A stretch of DNA of 6,173 nucleotides, from positions 1 to 6,173 of the forward strand of contig QIGP01000226.1 in NCBI GenBank assembly GCA_003228965.1, in the 5' to 3' direction. The stretch's first letter is position 1. Each line of letters starts with the position of its first letter. Shown in pieces: positions 1-5,824 of the stretch. The notes below the pieces were generated by a model, which was not told the DNA's origin, ran no database searches, and saw nothing but the letters and a program-made list of their open reading frames with translations. The position numbers and the translations under genes are program-made. This stretch comes from Gammaproteobacteria bacterium. Lineage in GTDB: Bacteria; Pseudomonadota; Gammaproteobacteria; Steroidobacterales; SZUA-146.

Positions 1-672
1 GACCTCGTCTTTGACAGGCTGCTGTGACTGGTCAATCAGGCCGCGAAGCTCGTTCGTTACGGCTTGCTTGATTTGCAAAGAAAGCGCTTCGTTGCGTTCT
101 TTAAGCACACTCAGCTCTTCTTGCTTCTCGTCGGACATACTAAACATGTTGGCGTAGTCTTCGCTGTCCTTTTCAGTATCGCGGCTACGCGCCAGCTCTT
201 CTTCTTTCAGGAATGCCAGGCGGCTTTCCTCAACCGCATTTACCTCGACTTCAAAACGCTGCATCGTACTTTGTAGTACTTCGCCGTGGGGCAAGTAGTT
301 CAGGTGAATCAGGACCCGGAGTTGTTCCTCAGCCCGTGCGCTAGACGCCCGTTCCGCGAGCTTGGTATCCACGATGGGCAGCGATGCTATCGCCGATGTG
401 GCCATAGGCGTACCGTCTTCCGCCGTGCCCGGCTTGTGATCTTTAAGCATTTCAGCACGCATTTCTGCGGTACGGTCGTTGTATTCACCGGTCAGCTCTA
501 CGCCTTCTGGCAACGACCGATTGATAGATTCTGTTTCCGAAGCGTCGATCGATGACTGATCAACTGATGATTGCGAAGTTAAAATTGACCCGGCTGGCAC
601 TGCAGCCAGTAACGGCTGAGTAGCCATCACGCACACCATAAGCAGTGCAATATTATTCTTGAAAGTTTTCAT
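1..672 (-). CDS. Exported protein of unknown family, charged and probably coiled-coil, 3' end outside window
   Basis: The reading frame is open from ATG at 672 to base 1 (224 codons, no stop), so the C-terminus lies outside the window. Residues 1-24 form a Sec-type signal peptide: MKTFKNN, a hydrophobic core IALLMVCVMA, and a likely cut after LLA or LAA (residues 23-24). Residues 25-100 are polar and low in hydrophobics, probably a linker. Around 118-128 lies a short hydrophobic strand (LRVLIHLNYLP), followed from about 135 to 215 by a strongly charged Glu/Lys/Arg-rich region with heptad-like leucines (LKEEELARSR, LSVLKERNEALSLQIK) that looks helical or coiled-coil. The start is supported by AGGGAG 8 nt upstream. 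The VLIHL strand after a secretion signal recalls N-terminal propeptides of secreted subtilases, but no catalytic region is in view and this is only a guess. I do not recognise the family. It is certain to be a gene; the function is unknown. Confidence 0.88.
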   Translation of the reverse strand, partial: MKTFKNNIALLMVCVMATQPLLAAVPAGSILTSQSSVDQSSIDASETESINRSLPEGVELTGEYNDRTAEMRAEMLKDHKPGTAEDGTPMATSAIASLPIVDTKLAERASSARAEEQLRVLIHLNYLPHGEVLQSTMQRFEVEVNAVEESRLAFLKEEELARSRDTEKDSEDYANMFSMSDEKQEELSVLKERNEALSLQIKQAVTNELRGLIDQSQQPVKDEV

Positions 673-680
673 ATCCTTAT

Positions 681-686
681 CTCCCT
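681..686 (-). promoter_or_regulatory. Ribosome binding site of the leftward exported-protein gene
   Basis: Read on the minus strand this is AGGGAG, 8 nt before the ATG at 672. The same core and spacing occur in front of the divergent gene at 1165. A second purine run (AAGGA) lies only one base from the ATG and is too close to act. Confidence 0.7.
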
Positions 687-1035
687 GTACGAATTAGATG
701 GGAAGCGGACACTGAAGAATCCGATTCACCCCTATTCGAAACGGCGACGTCCGGTGGTCATTACCCTCATTTTTTTCAGTCTATTTATTTTTTCCAACAA
801 CTTGCGGTACGGTCACGAAGACAATCATGCGAGTTACACACGCTCACTTTCGAAACCTGTGACAGATGCCTTATTTGAATATATATAGCGCAAAAGCGTT
901 GGTTTAGACTGGGTGTAAGTAACATCAGAATCAGCGTAAGGACCTGGTGAGTACAAGACAACCAAGTGGGTTTCTACGTATAAACCGCTGTTTTAATGCG
1001 ATGCAGCATCAAACATCTTTAGTTTACATAAGCTT

Positions 1036-1052
1036 ACGAAGTGGAACTTCGT
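1036..1052. promoter_or_regulatory. Perfect 7-bp dyad, possible operator
   Basis: ACGAAGT and ACTTCGT flank a GGA spacer, giving a perfect 17-bp dyad. It lies 11 nt upstream of a TAATAT box (1063-1068) that could be the -10 of the gene at 1165, placing the dyad across the expected -35 region. That position fits an operator or activator site. As RNA it would be a tight hairpin with a 3-nt loop and no T-run, so it is not a terminator. No regulator is encoded in the window. Confidence 0.35.
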
Positions 1053-1062
1053 CGACAAACAG

Positions 1063-1068
1063 TAATAT
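1063..1068 (+). promoter_or_regulatory. Possible -10 box for the sorting-tail protein gene
   Basis: TAATAT matches the sigma-70 -10 consensus at 4 of 6 positions, and the run TAATATACT is AT-rich. No good -35 sits 16-18 bp upstream; the closest hexamers there fall inside the dyad at 1036-1052. If used, transcription would start near 1075 and leave a leader of about 90 nt. Weak call. Confidence 0.25.
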
Positions 1069-1150
1069 ACTCGCATGTCTGGTTATGTGAAACGGGGAGC
1101 ATCTTTTCACTCAAACCAATAACAATTATCGATAAAGACGGTCAATACTT

Positions 1151-1156
1151 AGGGAG
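1151..1156 (+). promoter_or_regulatory. Ribosome binding site of the sorting-tail protein gene
   Basis: AGGGAG lies 8 nt before ATG 1165, which fixes this start. Confidence 0.75.
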
Positions 1157-1164
1157 ACCAAAAC

Positions 1165-1722
1165 ATGAAGAAAATTTTAAGTTTAATGGCACTCGCGTGC
1201 ACACTCGCTCTGACAGCAACAGCTGGTGCCGCTACAACCAGTGGCAGCCTTGATTTATCAGACCCTACTTGGGGTGGTTGCGGTTCAACTGTTCCTCTTT
1301 CCTGTAACTATGACGTTGTAGAGTTCACTGTTGATACCACTGGCCTGTACACCATCGATACTTTCTACCCAGGCGATGTTCCTGCTGACGAAAATCTCGA
1401 CGGTTATATTCGCGTTTTTGAAAGCGCATTCGATCCTGCCAATGACGGCATAGATCAAATTGCTTTTGATGATGACGGTCCTGGTGGACAGAACACATCA
1501 CAAATCCTGGACTTAACTCTGACCGCTGGTACCAGCTACTTTTTAGTTGTGACCTCGTTCACAGATGTTCCAACCATCTTTGGTCAGCCAAATGGTGCGT
1601 GGGAAGCTGACGCCAACGGCGTTGGTGAAGTTACCTTTGCAGCACCAATACCAGTGCCTGCAGCAGTCTGGCTCATGATGAGTGGACTGATTGGTCTGAT
1701 CGCTATGAGGCGTCGTAGCTAA
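1165..1722 (+). CDS. Secreted protein with VPLPA/PEP-CTERM-type sorting tail and PPC-like domain
   Basis: The 185-residue product starts with a signal peptide (MKK, hydrophobic core, cut likely after AGA at residue 22). It ends with a tripartite sorting signal: IPVPAAVW at 162-169, a hydrophobic segment to about 181, and the basic end RRRS. This layout is that of VPLPA-CTERM/PEP-CTERM proteins, which an exosortase is thought to cleave at the inner membrane for surface display or release with exopolysaccharide. The body (about 48-157) reads as a small beta-sandwich like bacterial pre-peptidase C-terminal domains: YDVVEFTVDTTGLYTIDT, an acidic DDDGPGG loop that may bind calcium, then LTLTAGTSYFLVVTSF. 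Cys39 and Cys47 could form a disulfide in the exported protein. No exosortase or exopolysaccharide gene is in the window. AGGGAG sets the start and a strong terminator follows. The sorting class is well supported; the role of the mature domain is unknown. Confidence 0.93.
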   Translation: MKKILSLMALACTLALTATAGAATTSGSLDLSDPTWGGCGSTVPLSCNYDVVEFTVDTTGLYTIDTFYPGDVPADENLDGYIRVFESAFDPANDGIDQIAFDDDGPGGQNTSQILDLTLTAGTSYFLVVTSFTDVPTIFGQPNGAWEADANGVGEVTFAAPIPVPAAVWLMMSGLIGLIAMRRRS

Positions 1723-1744
1723 GCTACACGTTCCAAGTACTATG

Positions 1745-1773
1745 AAAACCCCGCCTCTGGCGGGGTTTTTTTT
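1745..1773 (+). terminator. Rho-independent terminator, probably bidirectional
   Basis: CCCCGCC (1749-1755), a TCT loop and GGCGGGG (1759-1765) form a perfect 7-bp GC stem, followed by eight T. Four A precede the stem and can pair with the first T residues. It lies 23 nt after the stop of the sorting-tail gene. Read on the minus strand, the same stem is followed by four T, so it can also end transcripts of the operon converging from the right, whose last stop codon is at 1802. Confidence 0.93.
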
Positions 1774-1801
1774 GCTTGAAATATTGCCTGTACCAACCGT
1801 G

Positions 1802-3628
1802 CTACTCGGACCACTCCTGCCCCTGGCCCTCTACCAGCTTAAGCTGCTTCGAGTCGTCGGGTGCCGTGACGGTGAATAACTCTCGCATGCCGCGCGGCCA
1901 GATAACACCAATATTGAACGTAACAGGTTGGTTTTTTTCGCTGTGATTGCCACCCAGGCCAAAACGCACACGTTTATCGTGTGCACTCAGGTAACTACCG
2001 TCACTACTTACGTGCCGCCAGGTAGGCGCCTTACCAGAACGCAACAAGACTACTCGCGCACCGGTTGCATCGCGACTCGATTCAGTGCCTTGCAGCACCA
2101 CATCCACCCAGTCGCCCCGGTCTGGCACTATGTTACGCAAAAGGCGGGCCGGACCGTTATTGTTGGTCAAGAGAATGTCCATGCCGCCATCGTTGTCCAG
2201 GTCGCCAAACGCCGCACTGCGACTCACTTCCAGGGCATTAATCTCCTTACCCGCCTGCGCCGACACGTCAACAAACCGACCGTCTTTGTTCAGGTACAGT
2301 TGATTGGGTTGTTCCAGAGGGTAATCAGACACAGCCACGCGTTTTTCCTCAAGCTTGACGTTACCGTTAGCCACAAACAAATCGAGCCAGCCGTCATTAT
2401 TCATGTCAAAGAAGCGCGAACCAAACCCGGTGCTCGGTAGACTGCTCGCGCCGAGACCCGCCCTGTCGGTACCGTCAAAAAATTGTGCCTTGCCATTATT
2501 GACGTAGAGCGTATTGGTTTCTTTAATCAGATGCGTCATAAACAGGTCGACATCGCCGTCGTTGTCGTAGTCACCCACTGTGACGCCCATGCTCGCTTCG
2601 GCCCCGCCCATCGCGTTGTAGGCCGTTCCCGAGCGTAAGCCTGCTTCTTCAAAACGCTGACCATTATCGTTGAGCCAAAGACGGTTGGCCGCGCCGTCGT
2701 TGGCTACAAAGACATCCAGCCAGTCGTCACCGTTAAAATCAGCCCATACCACGCCAAGGCCTGGCCCTGCGGAATCGCCAATTCCTACCTCGCGGCTCAC
2801 ATTGCTAAAGACACCGCTGCCGTCGTTGCGATAGAGCTGGTCTACCATCGGCGGATACACCTGCGGACCGCAGTAGTCACGGCGCCCGCCCGTACTGAAG
2901 CACTGTGTATTGCGTACCACGTCAAACTCGACGTAGTCCACGGAGAACAAATCGAGGTCGCCATCCCGGTCGTAGTCTGCAAACGCTGCACTCGTCGTCC
3001 AGCCTGGCGCAGAAATACCGCTGGCCTGGGTCACATCAGAGAAGGTGCCGTCTCCATTGTTTAGATAGAACACGTTGGGGCCGAAATTGGTGAGGTACAA
3101 ATCAGAGTCACCGTCGTTGTCCACGTCACCCACTGCGGCTCCCATGCCGTACCCTGAGTGAGCCAGGCCCGATATTTCGCTCACGTCGGTGAACGTCAGG
3201 GATCCTTGGGGAATCAATTCATTACGATACATGCGATTGGTCAACGGGCCTTCCGGAACAGGGAAAATTGACTCCTGAACGCTACGTGCAGAATCCGCCA
3301 TAGCGGCCTGAATGAGGTAAACGTCAAGGTCACCGTCATTATCGTAGTCAAACAACGCCACTCCCGATCCCATGATCTCGGTCATCAAATACTCACCGGT
3401 AGCCCCGACAAAGTGTTCAAAGTTCAGATTGGCAGAGCCTGCAACGTCTTCGAATAAAGCCTCTGGCCCCAAGCTCAGTGAATCACCGTTAGATGGGTCG
3501 GCGGCGGCACTGCTGACATCAACACGAGCAGTCTCGGGAGTGGGTACGCTTTGATCCTTTTCAGTATTTTCACTGCAGGCGAATACGCCGAGCGCCAAAA
3601 CCATCAGACCATAGCTGGATTTTTTCAA
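1802..3628 (-). CDS. CRTAC1-type lipoprotein: FG-GAP/VCBS repeats plus ASPIC/UnbV domain
   Basis: The 608-residue product has a lipoprotein signal (MKKSSYGL, core to VFAC, lipid Cys18) and then a polar linker to about residue 55. Seven calcium-loop repeats of the form DxDxDGxxD follow, at about 94-102, 168-176, 218-226, 297-305, 353-361, 408-416 and 476-484, which fits a seven-bladed beta-propeller of the integrin-alpha/FG-GAP (VCBS) type. Cys243 and Cys253 (the latter in YCGP) sit in an insertion typical of CRTAC1 proteins. Residues about 507-598 form the ASPIC/UnbV domain (GSYLSAHDKRVRFGLGG, then IGVIWPRG). Family members are extracytoplasmic with mostly unknown ligands. The start is TTG with AAAGGAG 9 nt upstream, and it overlaps the stop of the TPR gene (TTGA). 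The -2 Phe of the lipobox is unusual, but the overall signal is convincing. Domain assignment is firm; adhesion or complex scaffolding is inference. Confidence 0.95.
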   Translation of the reverse strand: MKKSSYGLMVLALGVFACSENTEKDQSVPTPETARVDVSSAAADPSNGDSLSLGPEALFEDVAGSANLNFEHFVGATGEYLMTEIMGSGVALFDYDNDGDLDVYLIQAAMADSARSVQESIFPVPEGPLTNRMYRNELIPQGSLTFTDVSEISGLAHSGYGMGAAVGDVDNDGDSDLYLTNFGPNVFYLNNGDGTFSDVTQASGISAPGWTTSAAFADYDRDGDLDLFSVDYVEFDVVRNTQCFSTGGRRDYCGPQVYPPMVDQLYRNDGSGVFSNVSREVGIGDSAGPGLGVVWADFNGDDWLDVFVANDGAANRLWLNDNGQRFEEAGLRSGTAYNAMGGAEASMGVTVGDYDNDGDVDLFMTHLIKETNTLYVNNGKAQFFDGTDRAGLGASSLPSTGFGSRFFDMNNDGWLDLFVANGNVKLEEKRVAVSDYPLEQPNQLYLNKDGRFVDVSAQAGKEINALEVSRSAAFGDLDNDGGMDILLTNNNGPARLLRNIVPDRGDWVDVVLQGTESSRDATGARVVLLRSGKAPTWRHVSSDGSYLSAHDKRVRFGLGGNHSEKNQPVTFNIGVIWPRGMRELFTVTAPDDSKQLKLVEGQGQEWSE

Positions 3629-5070
3629 GGTGCATTGCTCCTTTCCTGTTGCTGTCGATAAGTCTTAATTAGCCCCCTGGCCTTGTTCGTGGCAGGAACG
3701 TTGTCGAAGCGTTGAGCTAACTCCATAGACTGTTCAAGAGTAGCAATGGCCTCGTCCACACGAGTCTCAGCTGCATAGGCTCTTGCCAAATCAAGCAAAA
3801 TTTCAGGCGTTGCAGGGTCCACTTGCTCACGGATGCTCTCCAGATGTTTCAAAGAACCAGACGCATCGCCGCGGTTCAATAACAAGCGGCCCAGGCGCCA
3901 GTGAGCCACACGGTTTACGGGTGCCTGGGACAGCGCCATCTCATATTTGGATATAGCTTCACCTTCACGCTGTTGCTGTTCAAGCAACATGCCAAGCTGC
4001 ACGTTTGTATCGGCGTTACGAGGATCGATGCTTAACGAGCGCTCAAATGCCCGGGTGGCTTCGGTGATCCTTTGTTCAATCATTCTTGCTACGCCAATGG
4101 CGTAATGTAATTTGGAGTGATCTGGATCGATGGCAGTAGCTGCGGCAATGTGTTGATCGGCTTCGGCGAAGCGTTGGTTGGATGAATACACGCCAATTAG
4201 CGTGACATGCGCAGCCAGACTGTCAGGATCGTTCTCTACCGCTTGTTCGAGCAACTTAAGTGCAGCCGCATTGTTACCACCTACCACCAGGCGTTTTGCA
4301 CGGGTCACCAACTGATTCACGCTAATGTTCATTTCGAGAACATTGCCCATCACCAGATCAACCACGTTGGCCGTAACGTCCTTGAATTGCTCGTAGCTGG
4401 CCAGGTGCACATCGGCTTCTTCGTGGTCGCCGAGCTGGCGGTAGGCTTGAGAATACAGATAGTGAAGCGCACCGAAATTTCCGGACAACTGCTCGACCCG
4501 CTCCAGATGTTTGATTGTCTGTTCCGCCTCACCGTTACGGGCTGCTAGTTTGGCTAGAATGAAATGGGCTTCCGGCCGATCAGGATCTGATATGAGCGCA
4601 CGCTCAACCGCCGTTCGCGCTTCCTCGTCACGGCTCGCCTTCAGGTACAGCTCAGCGAGTTGTACGTTGATCGGACCGTAGTCCGGACGCCGCTCTAGCG
4701 CACGCAATAACGATTGCTCCGCTGCATCTGTTTGTCCAAGTTCAGCTTTGGCGCGGCCAGACAAATAGGGCCAGCGAAACTCTTTGGTTTCAAGTAAACC
4801 CGCACGATCAAACATGATTGACGCAGACTCATACTGCTCGTACGTATACAGCAGCTTACCCAAATTACCGTTTGTCGCAGCCTTGCCTGGAAATTTCTCG
4901 ACCTGACCAATCGCTACGTCAATCTGTTCCTGAATTACGCGCAAATAACGCTGAGTGTCAACTTGCGGAACCGGGGGTAGTTCAGACAGCGTTGCCCGAT
5001 CGCCGCAGCCGGCTAGTGCCCCCAAAAAAAACAGCGTAATGAGGAGATAACGAGGTAGAAAGAGTGACAT
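3625..5070 (-). CDS. TPR-repeat lipoprotein
   Basis: With the ATG at 5070 the product has 481 residues. It opens with a textbook lipoprotein signal: MSLFLPRYLLITLFFLGALAGC, lipobox LAGC, lipid Cys22. From about residue 65 to 470 it is a run of tetratricopeptide helix pairs with the usual spacing and small-residue/Pro pattern (AEQSLLRALERRPDYGPINV, AFERSLSIDPRNADTNVQLG, SKYEMALSQAPVNRVAHWRLG), roughly nine to ten repeats. These make a superhelical protein-binding surface, here probably on the periplasmic side of a membrane. In the same frame, GTG (5082) and TTG (5109) would extend the N-terminus to 494 residues. They give an unnatural signal peptide and none of the three starts has a good Shine-Dalgarno, so the ATG is chosen on the signal sequence. 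Its stop overlaps the TTG of the CRTAC1-type gene, implying translational coupling and a shared function. No enzymatic motif is seen. Confidence 0.93.
   Translation of the reverse strand: MSLFLPRYLLITLFFLGALAGCGDRATLSELPPVPQVDTQRYLRVIQEQIDVAIGQVEKFPGKAATNGNLGKLLYTYEQYESASIMFDRAGLLETKEFRWPYLSGRAKAELGQTDAAEQSLLRALERRPDYGPINVQLAELYLKASRDEEARTAVERALISDPDRPEAHFILAKLAARNGEAEQTIKHLERVEQLSGNFGALHYLYSQAYRQLGDHEEADVHLASYEQFKDVTANVVDLVMGNVLEMNISVNQLVTRAKRLVVGGNNAAALKLLEQAVENDPDSLAAHVTLIGVYSSNQRFAEADQHIAAATAIDPDHSKLHYAIGVARMIEQRITEATRAFERSLSIDPRNADTNVQLGMLLEQQQREGEAISKYEMALSQAPVNRVAHWRLGRLLLNRGDASGSLKHLESIREQVDPATPEILLDLARAYAAETRVDEAIATLEQSMELAQRFDNVPATNKARGLIKTYRQQQERSNAP
3638..3644 (-). promoter_or_regulatory. 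Strong ribosome binding site deciding a TTG start
   Basis: On the minus strand this is AAAGGAG, 9 nt before the TTG at 3628, inside the last codons of the TPR gene. The nearby ATG at 3633-3635 is out of frame with the propeller protein, and the first in-frame ATG (residue 9) would destroy the signal peptide. The TTG start is therefore preferred. Confidence 0.75.
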
Positions 5071-5221
5071 ACGCTGATTCACTATTATTATGAGCGAGAG
5101 ACGCTCCAATCTTCGCCGGTTGAGCCTAGAGTTTCAAGCGGTTATCAAGGTTACCTCCAAACCCGAACGCTTACGCGAAACCGAGCGTGCAAAAAGCCGT
5201 CGCACAATGAATACAGTCACG

Positions 5222-5251
5222 TATATAGTGCCTAACGTTACGGTGGCTTAA
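5222..5251 (-). promoter_or_regulatory. Weak sigma-70-like promoter candidate for the TPR/CRTAC1 operon
   Basis: On the minus strand, TTAAGC (5246-5251) and TATATA (5222-5227) are separated by 18 bp. They match the consensus at 3 of 6 and 4 of 6 positions. Transcription would begin near 5215, giving a leader of about 145 nt. It lies just inside the palindromic repeat cluster on the gene side. A low-confidence reading by eye. Confidence 0.25.
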
Positions 5252-5277
5252 CTGATTAAATCCGCAGCAACCGGACG

Positions 5278-5323
5278 GAGATTGCCACACCCGCTTCGCG
5301 GATTCGCAATGACGGGAGTTAGG
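5278..5323. repeat. Degenerate copy of the dispersed palindromic repeat
   Basis: GAGATTGCC opens the copy and GCAATGACGGG nearly closes it, around a small perfect hairpin CCGC-TTC-GCGG at 5291-5301. The form 'attgcc ... cttcgcg ... tcgcaatgacg' is the common layout of a short intergenic repeat scattered through many proteobacterial genomes. Its right end (gcaatgacgggagttag) matches the end of the adjacent 47-bp units apart from one extra base. Confidence 0.6.
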
Positions 5324-5433
5324 GGTTACGTCATTGTGAGTGCGAAGTGCGCGGCAATGACGGGGTTAGAGGTTACGTCATTGCGAGTGCGAAGTGCGCG
5401 GCAATGACGGGGTTAGAGGTTACGTCATTGCGA
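5324..5433. repeat. 47-bp tandem hairpin repeat, two full units and a partial third
   Basis: Unit 1 spans 5324-5370, unit 2 spans 5371-5417, and a third breaks off after 16 matching bases (5418-5433). Units 1 and 2 agree at 46 of 47 positions; the only change is T5337 versus C5384. Each unit contains the inverted repeat CGTCATTGC ... GCAATGACG (unit 1 stem arms 5329-5337 and 5354-5362, unit 2 arms 5376-5384 and 5401-5409) around a 16-nt GC-rich core. In unit 1 the T makes a G-T wobble, so the stem survives as RNA. Such elements resemble REP/MITE-like sequences. No transposase or protein-coding content is present. Confidence 0.9.
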
Positions 5434-5471
5434 TGGGGCTGTTGACTAGCCGCTTTTCAAACTCAGGAAAA

Positions 5472-5669
5472 CTACGAAGGCGTGCGCAAGTGTGCAGCCT
5501 GTTCGGTACCTTGAGCAATCGACAAACATTCCGGATGCTGGTGGTGTCGGCGCAAGAATCCTAACGCGTTAACCGCGTGCTGAAGGCTTGGGAAAGCGGT
5601 CGGCATACGACGCGTAGCCAGATTCTCAGGGTGCGTATCAACTATGAAATAGGCGATTTGATTGTTCAT
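5472..5669 (-). CDS. Possible small hypothetical protein, 65 aa
   Basis: The frame runs from ATG 5669 to TAG at 5472-5474 between the repeat cluster and the phosphatase gene. The product begins MNNQIAYFIVDTHPEN, a strand-like start, continues with a His/Arg-rich middle (LRRHHQHPECL, one Cys) and ends in LRTPS. It has no signal peptide or membrane segment, and codon use looks ordinary for this genome. Against it: no Shine-Dalgarno precedes the ATG, no promoter is clear, and the size is within chance range. I do not recognise a family. No opposing frame competes for this stretch, so it is listed as tentative. Confidence 0.4.
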   Translation of the reverse strand: MNNQIAYFIVDTHPENLATRRMPTAFPSLQHAVNALGFLRRHHQHPECLSIAQGTEQAAHLRTPS

Positions 5670-5797
5670 GTAACTACACTAGACCCGCGGCAGTCATGAG
5701 TCTGTGATCTGCGTCTAAAAGCAGGCTATTGGACATAACGTACAAACTCTGCCTGCCCTTGAACCATCGGAAGTTAGTCCGTTTATGCACTAGAATA

Positions 5798-5820
5798 GGT
5801 GGCAACGCAATCGTGCCACC
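5798..5820 (-). terminator. Hairpin directly behind the phosphatase gene
   Basis: GGTGGCA (5798-5804) and TGCCACC (5814-5820) form a perfect 7-bp stem with a 9-nt loop, starting 4 nt after the phosphatase stop codon. On the minus strand it is followed by TATTCTAG and not by a T-run, so it is either a weak terminator or an mRNA 3'-end stabilising hairpin. Confidence 0.4.
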
Positions 5821-5824
5821 AGGG

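Larger units (their letters stand above)
673..1164. other. Divergent intergenic region, 492 bp, no gene
   Basis: This gap separates two divergent secreted-protein genes and must carry both promoters. I find no open frame here with a convincing start, ribosome site and codon use. It is AT-rich in patches (near 770-795 and 875-890). On the right side it holds a perfect dyad at 1036-1052, a TAATAT box at 1063-1068, a 6-bp inverted repeat GTGAAA/TTTCAC at 1087-1110, and a 10-bp palindrome TTATCGATAA at 1126-1135. No convincing -35/-10 pair or sigma-54 (GG-N10-GC) site could be read for either gene. Such a long gap suggests a regulated promoter, a long leader, or an unseen small RNA; this is inference. 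Confidence 0.6.
5071..5471. other. Intergenic region: operon leader plus palindromic repeat cluster
   Basis: From 5071 to about 5277 this is the presumed leader and promoter area of the minus-strand operon. It includes a GGAGG at 5153-5157 (minus strand) that leads only to a very short frame, and an 8-bp palindrome TAACGTTA at 5233-5240. From 5278 to 5433 it is repeat DNA, and 5434-5471 shows nothing recognisable. No further gene is supported. Confidence 0.6.

Noticed and set aside
1087..1110. GTGAAA/TTTCAC inverted repeat as a riboswitch or attenuator
   Set aside because: It is a single weak, mostly A-T stem with a 12-nt loop and no conserved aptamer pattern.
1165..1200. Lipobox-like LMALAC (Cys12) in the sorting-tail protein
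   Set aside because: The hydrophobic stretch before the Cys is only about 8 residues, position -3 is Ala, and the hydrophobic core continues past the Cys to a normal AGA cut site.
1041..1253. Plus-strand frame overlapping the start of the sorting-tail gene
   Set aside because: It overlaps a well-supported gene in another frame, lacks a ribosome site, and its product has no recognisable pattern.
1928..2440. 170-codon plus-strand frame opposite the propeller gene
   Set aside because: It lies antisense inside a gene with clear repeat motifs. Its composition (Thr/Val/His rich) is that of a mirrored coding frame.
5071..5109. Longer TPR protein starting at TTG 5109 or GTG 5082
   Set aside because: Neither start has a good ribosome site, and they would put 9-13 extra residues before an already complete lipoprotein signal. 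Not fully excluded.
5278..5433. CRISPR array
   Set aside because: The units are directly contiguous with no variable spacers and each contains its own dyad, so this is a tandem palindromic repeat.
5720..5757. GCAGGC/GCCTGC inverted repeat as a terminator of the phosphatase gene
   Set aside because: It has only 6 bp of stem with a 24-nt loop. The four T that follow on the minus strand are not enough to support it.
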